From NCBI GenBank assembly GCA_016929775.1, contig JAFGIE010000139.1:1-12874 (forward strand): DNA of 12,874 nt. Reading direction: 5' to 3'. A program made the position numbers and the translations under genes. Below are positions 6,095-12,873 of this stretch, piece by piece. Below the pieces are notes generated by a model. It was not told the DNA's origin. It searched no databases and worked only from the letters and a program-made list of their open reading frames with translations. Source of the stretch: Anaerolineae bacterium (GTDB lineage: Bacteria; Chloroflexota; Anaerolineae; JAFGEY01). The stretch's first letter is position 1. Each line of letters begins with the position of its first letter.

Positions 6095-8358
6095 CACTCA
6101 CCTGCGCTCTGCTCCGCAGAAGTCTCCGCCTCGAACCGCGGCGTATCCAGTAACCGCCGCGGGCGTCCGCCCGTCTCCGCAGGGCCGATGATCCCCAGAC
6201 GCTCTAGGTCGTCGATCAGGCGCGCAGCGCGTGGGTAGCCGATGTGCATCCGGCGCTGCAGCAATGATGCCGATGCATTGCCTTGCTCGCGGACGATCTC
6301 GAGGGCCTGATCGAGCAGTTCGTCGCCGGCGAACGCCTCCTCCCGCGCCAGCAGATCCTCCCACGGGGAGGGGACGCGCTCCCATCCCTCGCGGGTGGCC
6401 CACTCTTGCCAGTATCGCACCACGCGCGCGATCTCGTTCTGGGACACAAAGCAGCCCTGGGCGCGCTTCAGCCCGCTCGAATCGGGCGACATAAAGAGCA
6501 TATCCCCTCGTCCCAGCAACGTCTCGGCGCCGACGGTGTCGAGGATGACGCGGGAGTCGGTGCCGCTGCTGACCGTGAAGCCGATGCGGGCAGGAAAGTT
6601 GGCCTTGATCAACCCGGTGACCACGTCGACGCTTGGGCGCTGTGTCGCCAGCACGAGGTGCATGCCGGTCGCCCGCGCCATCTGTGCCAGGCGGCAGATC
6701 GACTTTTCGACCTCTTCCGGCGCAAAGAGCATCAGGTCAGCCATCTCGTCGATGATCGTGACGATGCGGGGCAGGTACTCGCTGCTGCCGACCTGCCATC
6801 GCCTGTTATAGTCCTCCAGGTGCCGCGCGCCGACTTGGGCGAAGCGCCGGTACCGCTCCTGCATCTCGTTGACCAGCCAGTGCAGCACACCGACGATGCG
6901 CTCCACATCGGACTCAACCTTGCCGTACAGGTGAGGCAGCGCATTGTAGGCGTGCAGCTCGACGCGCTTGGGGTCGATCATGACCATGCGCAGCGTGAGC
7001 GGTGAGTTCTGAAAGAGCAGGCTGACCGCCACCGTGTTGAGGCAGACCGACTTGCCCGAACCCGTTGTCCCGGCGATCAGCAGGTGCGGCATCTTGGACA
7101 GATCGGCGACCACCGGTCTGCCCGAGACGCCCTCCCCTAGGCCCAGCATCATGTGCGACTTGGCCTCGCGCAACTCTGAAGAGGACATCACCTTGCGCAG
7201 CGAGACCAGCGACACCTGGCTGTTGGGCACCTCGATCCCAACCAGGGAGCGGCCCGGGATGGGCGCCTCGATCCGGATCGGGGCAGCCGCTAGTGCCAGC
7301 GCCAGGTCGTTGTTGAGCGAAGCGATGCGCGCTACGCGCACCCGATGCGCCTTCTCTTCTCCGTCAGCCTCCGTGCGGGTGACATAGCCTGGTTCCACGC
7401 CGAACTGCGTCACCATTGGGCCGGGGTTGATCTCGACTACCTCGGCGGGGACGCCAAACTGAGAAAGCGTGACCTCGATCGTCCGCTTCTTGTGCTGCAC
7501 GTCGGCTGCATCGGTGGCGGTCTCTGACGGCGGATCGAGCAGGCCGAGCGGCGGCAGGGCGACGTTGTACCTGCGCGTATGCCGCGGCCTTGGGATGGTC
7601 GGGCCAACGTCGCGCGCACCGCCTTGAGCGGACGCCGGCGGGCCCTGCGCCGCCGGCTCTTGCGCCGCCAGCTCTTGCGCCGCCTGCGGCGCAGAATGGC
7701 TCGTCGCCTGTGGCTCGGAGGCGGCGACGGCGTGCCCGTCGCCCGTCGACTTGGCCCCCATCAGCAGGTGCGCGGCCCAGGACTGTGCCTTGTAGGCCTG
7801 GTCCTCGAGCCAGATGACCCACTCATCGACCGTCAGCCCGGATGCCAAGATCGCGCCTCCCAGCAGCACGAGCGCCAGCACCAGGAGGGCGAACCCTGTG
7901 CCCGCGGCGTCGCGCAGCACAGTACTCAAGGCGGCTCCTACGTAGCCTCCCCCGCCGCCGGCTTGCGCCGTCTGCCAGGGCTCGGGCCCACCGGCAAAGA
8001 GATGGCTCACCCCGAGCAGGGCGAGGAAGGCGATCTCGACGCCGATCACAGTATGCCACGGGATCTGCTTGCGGTTGGGCATCTTGCCGAGCAGGATCAG
8101 CACCCCGGACGCCGCGACCACGACCACGATCGCAAAGCTGCCCCAGCCAAAGGCCTGGCGTAGCAAGTCGCTCCACCAGTCGACCAGGAAACCGCTCTGC
8201 TCCTGGAGCAGGCCCAGCAAGGTCAAGATCGCGAGGCAAACCAGGAACACGCCAAGGATGCCGCGCTGGTACATGCTCCTGGTCCACGCCGCCAGGCGGG
8301 GCGGCACAGGCTGCACCTGTTCGTCTTGAGTTTTCCCTGCCTTTGTCCGTTTGGCCAT
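6094..8358 (-). CDS. ftsK: DNA translocase FtsK/SpoIIIE
   Basis: FtsK/SpoIIIE is a septum-anchored ATPase that pumps chromosomal DNA during division. The chosen ATG at 8358 gives 754 residues starting MAKRTKAGK; the frame stays open to an ATG at 8448, and neither site has a strong ribosome-binding site, so the start is uncertain. Four membrane segments lie near residues 32-51, 70-91, 103-122 and 153-174. A low-complexity Ala/Gln/Pro linker follows (about 200-260). The motor has IASLNNDLALALAA, Walker A GTTGSGKS (430-437), the family block MIDPKRVELHAYNALPHLYG, Walker B IVTIIDEMADLM (Asp537-Glu538) and VLATQRPSVDVVTGLIKAN. The C-terminal winged helix (about 679-740) is the gamma-type domain that reads polar DNA motifs. 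It is the first gene of a tight series and overlaps the DUF72 start. Confidence 0.95.
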   Translation of the reverse strand: MAKRTKAGKTQDEQVQPVPPRLAAWTRSMYQRGILGVFLVCLAILTLLGLLQEQSGFLVDWWSDLLRQAFGWGSFAIVVVVAASGVLILLGKMPNRKQIPWHTVIGVEIAFLALLGVSHLFAGGPEPWQTAQAGGGGGYVGAALSTVLRDAAGTGFALLVLALVLLGGAILASGLTVDEWVIWLEDQAYKAQSWAAHLLMGAKSTGDGHAVAASEPQATSHSAPQAAQELAAQEPAAQGPPASAQGGARDVGPTIPRPRHTRRYNVALPPLGLLDPPSETATDAADVQHKKRTIEVTLSQFGVPAEVVEINPGPMVTQFGVEPGYVTRTEADGEEKAHRVRVARIASLNNDLALALAAAPIRIEAPIPGRSLVGIEVPNSQVSLVSLRKVMSSSELREAKSHMMLGLGEGVSGRPVVADLSKMPHLLIAGTTGSGKSVCLNTVAVSLLFQNSPLTLRMVMIDPKRVELHAYNALPHLYGKVESDVERIVGVLHWLVNEMQERYRRFAQVGARHLEDYNRRWQVGSSEYLPRIVTIIDEMADLMLFAPEEVEKSICRLAQMARATGMHLVLATQRPSVDVVTGLIKANFPARIGFTVSSGTDSRVILDTVGAETLLGRGDMLFMSPDSSGLKRAQGCFVSQNEIARVVRYWQEWATREGWERVPSPWEDLLAREEAFAGDELLDQALEIVREQGNASASLLQRRMHIGYPRAARLIDDLERLGIIGPAETGGRPRRLLDTPRFEAETSAEQSAGE
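7642..7686 (-). repeat. Three 15-bp tandem units in the FtsK linker
   Basis: On the + strand the unit CTCTTGCGCCGCCAG (7657-7671) is followed by a copy differing at one base (7672-7686) and preceded by a more diverged copy (7642-7656). On the coding strand they spell a repeated Ala-Ala-Gln-Glu pattern in the flexible linker between the membrane anchor and the motor, where length variation is usually tolerated. Confidence 0.75.
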
Positions 8359-8401
8359 CGATGTGTCGTGCTCGCTATGCACTTTGCAAAGGGCATCTCG
8401 G

Positions 8402-8441
8402 GCCGCACCGTCGCGGGCGCATGGCATCGTCCAGGTGCGGC
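8402..8441 (-). promoter_or_regulatory. Inverted repeat in the ftsK leader
   Basis: GCCGCACC at 8402-8409 and GGTGCGGC at 8434-8441 are perfect reverse complements around a 24-base loop, so the ftsK transcript can form an 8-bp GC-rich hairpin. It lies about 43 bases upstream of the chosen ATG and downstream of the promoter. No U-run follows, so it is not an intrinsic terminator. It might control translation or mRNA stability; if translation starts at 8448 it would instead be coding. Confidence 0.45.
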
Positions 8442-8503
8442 ACGGCATCCTAGGCTGTGCCTATCGCTTTCCCCAGTAGGTTACACTACCCTAGAGGGAC
8501 ATC

Positions 8504-8532
8504 ATTATACCCCAGAAATCGCGTTCTGTCTA
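8504..8532 (-). promoter_or_regulatory. Sigma-70-type promoter for ftsK and downstream genes
   Basis: Read on the - strand, TAGACA (8532-8527) and TATAAT (8509-8504) are separated by exactly 17 bases: one mismatch to the -35 consensus and a perfect -10. Transcription would begin near 8497, giving a leader of about 140 nt before the ATG at 8358. The site lies just past the trmO stop and would drive ftsK, DUF72, yebC, ruvC and ruvA. Confidence 0.75.
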
Positions 8533-8562
8533 GATGCGTACCCGTGTCCTGCATCTGTCCGC

Positions 8563-9033
8563 TCAGGACGATCTCTCGGCGTCGTGTATTTCTCGCAAGC
8601 GGTGGATCCACGCCGGTTCTGTCGCTTCCGGAATGCAGTCGCCACGCGTCAGGTAGGGCTTGATGTCGAGCACTGCTGTGCCGTCGTACATGTCGAGGTT
8701 GCGCACCGTGAGCACGTTCTCCTCGCGCCCGACGATCTCGACCACGGTCAGTGAGAGGGGGTTGGGACGTGCTGGGGTACGCGTGCCAAAGAATCCGACC
8801 AGCGGCATCTGGGGGCGTCCCTGGGCGCGGATGTGTTGTGGCGAGACCCGGTCCGCAGATAGGTGAAGGTAGCAGATCACGGCGGCGTGCGAGAACCCAT
8901 CCAGCCCAGACAGCGCTTCCGTCCAGTGCGGGTCCAGGACGATCTCCGACACAATGCCCTGCCAGGTCACGGGCCTCTCTCCGGGCGGATGGGCGTTGCG
9001 CACGTGCCCGATCGGCGTGAGTCGGATCTCCAT
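8563..9033 (-). CDS. trmO: TrmO-like (TsaA/VirR/YaeB family) tRNA methyltransferase
   Basis: TrmO adds a methyl group to N6-threonylcarbamoyladenosine at position 37 of certain tRNAs. The 156-residue product has the single TsaA-type beta-barrel domain: ITP-like start RLTPIGHVRN (4-13), LSGLDGFSHAAVICYLH (41-57), the signature GFFGTRTPARPNPLSL (80-95) involved in SAM binding, and VLDIKPYL (121-128). It is shorter than the E. coli protein, which has a C-terminal extension, so the exact substrate is less certain than the family. GAGGAGG lies just upstream of the ATG. The gene begins 9 bases after the preceding membrane-protein gene, so both probably share one transcript. No clear terminator follows, and the ftsK promoter lies immediately beyond. 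Confidence 0.88.
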   Translation of the reverse strand: MEIRLTPIGHVRNAHPPGERPVTWQGIVSEIVLDPHWTEALSGLDGFSHAAVICYLHLSADRVSPQHIRAQGRPQMPLVGFFGTRTPARPNPLSLTVVEIVGREENVLTVRNLDMYDGTAVLDIKPYLTRGDCIPEATEPAWIHRLREIHDAERSS

Positions 9034-9042
9034 GGCGCCTCC

Positions 9043-10515
9043 TCAGGGGGTCAGGTAGGGCACGATGAACCAGAACGGACTCAGCGCGCAGAGAGCCACC
9101 AGGGCGAGGTAGGGCAGTGACAGCAGCCACGGACGTAGGGCGGGGGGCGCGACCGCCGCTGCGCCCACATAGCCCGTTCCTGCACCGTGGATCAACAGCT
9201 TCCACTTGTCGCCGGCGCCGCGCAAGAGCTGTACTAGGTCGAGTGCAGCCACCGCAGCGAGCAAAACCGCGATCCAGCGCGCGCTGCGCGGGCGGAGGGC
9301 CTCCTCGAGGCCCAGGGTCCATGCCAGGCCCAGCGGGATCAGCGCCGGGAATAGGTAGCGCCCCTGGGCCTGGTAGAAGCTCAGGTTGTACCACAGGTAC
9401 GTGCCCAGCGTGAGCAGGCCCGAGCAGAGCAGCAGCAACAGGACCCGGTCTGGCTTGGTGCCTGATTCCCTGGCTTCGAGCGCACGGAACACAAAGCCCA
9501 CGGCTGCGACGGCGGTCAGCCCGCGCAGGGCGGTATAGATCCGCCAATCGACGGGGACAGCCATCCAGCCGAACTTAGCCCAGAAGCTGCGGAACGTGGT
9601 CCGCACGAAGGCGCCGGGCAGCGCGCGCCACCCGTACAGCTCGATCCACTCGCCCGTGCGCAATTGTCCCTGGACGACGGTCTCGTGATGCGCTAGTCCA
9701 GTCCAGTCGAGTCCTCCATACACGATCGCGTTGCGCACGAACCAGGGCAGTCCGATCAGGAGGGAGAGGAGCAGCACCGGCGCCAGGCTGCGGAGCGCGG
9801 CGCGGATGGCGAACCGATCGCGCTCGCCTCCACCGGTCTGCCAGTACTTCAGCGCGGCGGCAGCCAACAACAACGGGATCGAGATGTAGGTCGAGAGCTT
9901 GGTCAGGAGACCGAGCCCGACGAGCACACCGGTGAGCCACGCCCAGCCGCGGGGAGGCGCGGTGTCGGTGCGCAGCCAGCGCACGATCTGGAGCAGGATC
10001 AGGGCCACGATCAGCTCAGCTAGGGCGTCGTTTTGGACCCCGGCACCGAGCGCGAGGTGCTGAGGGATGAAGGCGACAAAGGCAGCGGCGCCGAGCGCGG
10101 GTGCGCTGCGACCTGGGTACGCGGTCTTGGCGACCTGGTAGGCGACGAGCACCGTGCCCGCGACCAGAAGCACGGAACAGAGCCGCAGCGGCAGGAGGGT
10201 GCCTCCGGACAAGGCATAGACGGGCGCCAAGAGGAGATAGTAGAGCGGCGGTTGGTGGTACTCGTAGCGGATCGCGTCTATCGACCAGTCAGCCGGAAAG
10301 CGCTCGTGGGTGATCGCATCTAGGTATGCCTGATCATAGTCACCCACGCGCAGCTCTGGGAAGCGGCGCTGCTCGACCAGGTATCGCACATAGTTATAGT
10401 GCGCGGGTTCGTCGGGCACCTGCCAGGCAGGGGTCAGCACCGCGTACAGCGTGCCGAGAATCAGGAAGGCGACGAGGGTCGCCGCCAACAGAGCTCTCTC
10501 ATGGGTTCGGGACAT
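9043..10515 (-). CDS. DUF2142 / GT-C-like integral membrane glycosyltransferase
   Basis: The ATG at 10515 (MSRTHERALL) has AGGAGG at ideal distance, so the longer open frame to 10683, which crosses the promoter, is rejected. The 490-residue product has about ten or more hydrophobic segments, the first at residues 8-28. Features shared with DUF2142 and the GT-C mannosyltransferase superfamily are the acidic outer-loop motif VPDEPAHYNYVRYL (33-46), HQPPLYYLLLAPVY (87-100), IPQHLALGAGVQND (150-163) and YQAQGRYLFPALIP (381-394). Such enzymes use polyprenyl-phosphate sugars to modify proteins or glycans at the outer face of the membrane; donor and acceptor cannot be told here. It is the first gene of a unit with trmO, and its promoter is back-to-back with that of secG. 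Confidence 0.82.
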   Translation of the reverse strand: MSRTHERALLAATLVAFLILGTLYAVLTPAWQVPDEPAHYNYVRYLVEQRRFPELRVGDYDQAYLDAITHERFPADWSIDAIRYEYHQPPLYYLLLAPVYALSGGTLLPLRLCSVLLVAGTVLVAYQVAKTAYPGRSAPALGAAAFVAFIPQHLALGAGVQNDALAELIVALILLQIVRWLRTDTAPPRGWAWLTGVLVGLGLLTKLSTYISIPLLLAAAALKYWQTGGGERDRFAIRAALRSLAPVLLLSLLIGLPWFVRNAIVYGGLDWTGLAHHETVVQGQLRTGEWIELYGWRALPGAFVRTTFRSFWAKFGWMAVPVDWRIYTALRGLTAVAAVGFVFRALEARESGTKPDRVLLLLLCSGLLTLGTYLWYNLSFYQAQGRYLFPALIPLGLAWTLGLEEALRPRSARWIAVLLAAVAALDLVQLLRGAGDKWKLLIHGAGTGYVGAAAVAPPALRPWLLSLPYLALVALCALSPFWFIVPYLTP

Positions 10516-10534
10516 CGATCCTCCTCTCGCGTCC

Positions 10535-10562
10535 ATTGTACCCGCTGCGGCGGACATGTCAA
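10535..10562 (-). promoter_or_regulatory. Sigma-70-type promoter for the membrane glycosyltransferase and trmO
   Basis: Read on the - strand, a perfect TTGACA (10562-10557) and TACAAT (10540-10535) are 16 bases apart. The start of transcription would be near 10528, only about a dozen bases before the ATG at 10515, so the message would have little leader beyond its ribosome-binding site. Confidence 0.7.
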
Positions 10563-10598
10563 TTGCGGGCGTGCTGCGCATGTGCAGCGACGCGGAAC

Positions 10599-10628
10599 TT
10601 GACCAGATCGGCTTCACCGTAGTATAAT
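10599..10628 (+). promoter_or_regulatory. Sigma-70-type promoter for secG
   Basis: TTGACC (10599-10604) and a perfect TATAAT (10623-10628) are 18 bases apart. Transcription would begin near 10635, about 23 bases before the secG GTG. It is divergent to the promoter at 10535-10562, with about 36 bases between the two -35 boxes. Confidence 0.75.
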
Positions 10629-10657
10629 GATTGCCCTGAGGGAAGGAGGACAGAAGC

Positions 10658-10879
10658 GTGCAGATCAGCTCAAGCCTGTTCATTGTTCAGATCATCCTGT
10701 CGGTAGCTATGGTGGCGTTGGTCCTGCTGCAGACAAAGGGCAGCATGGGGGGCCTCTTTGGCGGCGAGGGGAGCGTGTTCCACCGTCGCCGGGGGGTCGA
10801 GAAGACGCTGTTCCAGATCACGATTGGCCTTTCGGCTGTGTTCTTTTTGAGCGCGCTGGCGACCGCGCTCTGGGTCTAG
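10658..10879 (+). CDS. secG: Protein translocase subunit SecG
   Basis: SecG is the small accessory subunit of the SecYEG channel and stimulates protein export across the cytoplasmic membrane. The 73-residue product has the expected two membrane segments (about 5-24 and 52-71) around a short loop with LLQTKGSMGGLFGG and the conserved basic stretch HRRRGVEKTLFQIT before the second segment. The GTG start is supported by GGAGGA at suitable spacing and by the promoter just upstream; no in-frame ATG gives a complete first helix. It is the first gene of its transcript. A strong hairpin with a T-run follows at 10918-10977. Confidence 0.95.
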   Translation: MQISSSLFIVQIILSVAMVALVLLQTKGSMGGLFGGEGSVFHRRRGVEKTLFQITIGLSAVFFLSALATALWV

Positions 10880-10894
10880 TCGGCGTATCCCTCG

Positions 10895-10910
10895 GCGATC
10901 GCGCGATCGC
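10895..10910 (+). repeat. Tandem GCGATCGC pair forming a 16-bp palindrome
   Basis: Two GCGATCGC octamers abut (10895-10902 and 10903-10910), giving the perfect palindrome GCGATCGCGCGATCGC 15 bases after the secG stop. It lies just before the terminator-like hairpin and could be a protein-binding site or simply a GC-rich structured spacer. Confidence 0.5.
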
Positions 10911-10917
10911 TGGCGAT

Positions 10918-10977
10918 GGGTGTTGTGTGGACCGGGCTCGTGGTCCGGTGAGCTGCGTCCACACCGCACCCGTTTTT
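10918..10977 (+). terminator. Intrinsic terminator or attenuator between secG and the solute-binding-protein gene
   Basis: GTGTGGAC (10925-10932) pairs perfectly with GTCCACAC (10957-10964); below a 2x2 internal loop, GGGTG (10918-10922) pairs with CACCC (10967-10971). The stem is followed at once by GTTTTT (10972-10977), the form of a rho-independent terminator. A competing inner hairpin, GGACC (10929-10933) with GGTCC (10942-10946), would use part of the same left arm. No promoter is seen between the T-run and the next GTG, so the downstream gene may depend on read-through. Confidence 0.7.
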
Positions 10978-11003
10978 CGTTCCTTGGCAGAGAGGGTATC
11001 GCG

Positions 11004-12767
11004 GTGAACAGGTACATACGCTGGCAGGCGCTGCTGACCGTGCTCGGCATCACGCTGGTTGCTGCCGTGCTCGTCTACATCGCGCCCCGTCCAGAGCGCG
11101 CTCCGCCGACCGTGACTGTCGAGACGACGGTAGTCCCCGTTCGGGGCGGGACGTACGTCGAAGGCATGGCGGGCTACCCTCACCTGATCAACCCTCTCTT
11201 CAGCCACCTCAACGATGCGGACCGCGACCTGTGCGCCCTGATCTTTGAGGGACTGACCACGGTCAACGAGCGCAACGAGGTCGTGCCCATGCTGGCGGAG
11301 GAGTGGTTTGTCTCGGCAGATGGGCTGACCTACACCTTCCACTTGCGCGACAGCGTGCGTTGGCAGGACGGTGAGCCCCTCACGTCGCGCGACGTGGCAT
11401 TCACCGTGAGCTTGCTCCAGAGCGACCAACTCGCCTTTCCCTCGCCCTATGCCGATCTGTGGCGTTCGATCGTCGTCGTTGACGCCGATCCCTACGTCGT
11501 CAAGTTCCGGCTCTTGGAGCCCTATGCGCCTTTCCTCGACTATACGACCTTTGGCATCCTGCCCGAGCACATTCTGGCAGACGTGCCCGTCGAGGAGCTG
11601 CATGCACACGCGTTCAACTATGCGCCCGTGGGCAGCGGTCTGTTTGGGGTCGACCCGGCGGCGTCGACCTCCGACCAACTGACGTTGGTGGCGAGCCCCT
11701 ATCACCGTCTATGGGCGCGGACCATGCTGGACCGCATCCAGTTCCGTTTCTATCCCACCTACGAGCACGCGCTCGCCGCATACGAGGCGGGCGATGTGAT
11801 GGGCGTGAGCCACATCCTGGCAGAGGATCTGCCGCGCGCACGCGCACAGCGCGCCCTGCAGCTCTTTTCCGCGCACATGTCGGGCCTGAACATGGTCCTC
11901 CTCAACCTGAACAACCAGGATGCGGTCTTTTTCCAGGATCAGCGGGTGCGACAGGCGCTGCTCTACGGGCTGGACCGCAGCGGTCTCGTCGAGCAGGTCC
12001 TGGGTGGGCAGGGACGCGTGCTGCATAGCCCGATCATGCCCCAATCTTGGGCCTATGATCCCGGAGTCGAGACCTACGCGTATGCGCCAGAACGAGCAGT
12101 GGCCTTGCTCGAAGAGGCGGGGTGGCTGCTCCCCGAGCAGACCCGCTCGACGTTCGGCGACCTGGAAGCGGAGGAAGCAGAGGTCCGGGTCAAGCAAGGC
12201 GTGCGTCTCGAGTTCACACTGCTCACCACCGACGTCCCGGATCGCGTCGCGTTGGCCCACGCGATCGCGGATCAGTGGGCTGAGCTGGGGGTGCGGGTGC
12301 AGGTCGAGCAACTCAGCATGACGGCGCTGACCCAGGATCGGCTGCATCCTCGTGCCTTCGAAGCTGCCCTCGTGCAGTGGCAAGTGCGCACCGATCCGGA
12401 TCCCTACCCACTCTGGCACTCCACCCAGGCAGCGGTAGGCGGACAGAACTACGGCGGGTGGGTCGACCGCGATGCGGACGAGGCGATCGAGGTGGCGCGG
12501 CTCATGGTCGATCAGGCGCGCCGCGCCGAGCTGTACCGTCAATTCCAGGAGATCTTTGTCGAGCAGGCGCCGGCGATCTTGCTCTACCAACCGGTCTACA
12601 CCTATGGCGTAGATGCGGCTGTACGGAACGTGCAGGTCGCGCCCATGCCCGACCCGAGCGGACGGTTCCGGACTGTCTCGCAGTGGGCGGTGCTCGAAGA
12701 GGAAGTGGTGCTCGCCGATCTGAACGACCAGGTTGGGGACAAACTTGACAAGAGGACGGATCCGTGA
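11004..12767 (+). CDS. Membrane-anchored family-5 (peptide-type) solute-binding protein
   Basis: The GTG at 11004 follows GAGAGGG and gives a 587-residue protein with a short basic start and one hydrophobic segment (residues 8-27). The open frame extends up to 10920, but that start lies within the terminator hairpin. There is no lipobox cysteine after the hydrophobic segment, so it looks like an uncleaved anchor or a plain signal peptide rather than a lipoprotein signal. The extracytoplasmic part matches the SBP_bac_5 (DppA/OppA) fold: FEGLTTVNERNEVVPMLAEEW (81-101), YTFHLRDSVRWQDGEPLTSRDVAF (110-133), QRVRQALLYGLDRSGLVEQVLGGQG, and a late RTDPDPYPLWHS block. An acidic/basic tail of about 25 residues follows. 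The family binds peptides or other small molecules for ABC importers. No permease or ATPase gene is in the window, so its ligand and partner are unknown. The end of the gene contains the tRNA promoter. Confidence 0.9.
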   Translation: MNRYIRWQALLTVLGITLVAAVLVYIAPRPERAPPTVTVETTVVPVRGGTYVEGMAGYPHLINPLFSHLNDADRDLCALIFEGLTTVNERNEVVPMLAEEWFVSADGLTYTFHLRDSVRWQDGEPLTSRDVAFTVSLLQSDQLAFPSPYADLWRSIVVVDADPYVVKFRLLEPYAPFLDYTTFGILPEHILADVPVEELHAHAFNYAPVGSGLFGVDPAASTSDQLTLVASPYHRLWARTMLDRIQFRFYPTYEHALAAYEAGDVMGVSHILAEDLPRARAQRALQLFSAHMSGLNMVLLNLNNQDAVFFQDQRVRQALLYGLDRSGLVEQVLGGQGRVLHSPIMPQSWAYDPGVETYAYAPERAVALLEEAGWLLPEQTRSTFGDLEAEEAEVRVKQGVRLEFTLLTTDVPDRVALAHAIADQWAELGVRVQVEQLSMTALTQDRLHPRAFEAALVQWQVRTDPDPYPLWHSTQAAVGGQNYGGWVDRDADEAIEVARLMVDQARRAELYRQFQEIFVEQAPAILLYQPVYTYGVDAAVRNVQVAPMPDPSGRFRTVSQWAVLEEEVVLADLNDQVGDKLDKRTDP

Positions 12768-12773
12768 TATCAT
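12745..12773 (+). promoter_or_regulatory. Promoter of tRNA-Leu, overlapping the end of the preceding gene
   Basis: A perfect TTGACA (12745-12750) lies inside the last codons of the solute-binding-protein gene and, after 17 bases, TATCAT (12768-12773) begins directly after its TGA stop. Transcription would begin near 12780, about 9 bases before the tRNA. Confidence 0.75.
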
Positions 12774-12788
12774 ACGCGTTATCCGTAA

Positions 12789-12873
<85 letters not shown>

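Noticed and set aside
5327..6238. Long open frame (303 codons) on the + strand
   Set aside because: It is antisense to DUF72 and the end of ftsK, both of which have clear family motifs.
8486..9547. Long open frame (353 codons) on the - strand
   Set aside because: It overlaps trmO and the membrane glycosyltransferase in a shifted frame. Its product is Arg/Pro/Ala-rich without family features, as expected of a shadow frame in GC-rich DNA.
10516..10683. Upstream extension of the membrane glycosyltransferase
   Set aside because: It would run through both divergent promoters; the ATG at 10515 has an AGGAGG at ideal distance.
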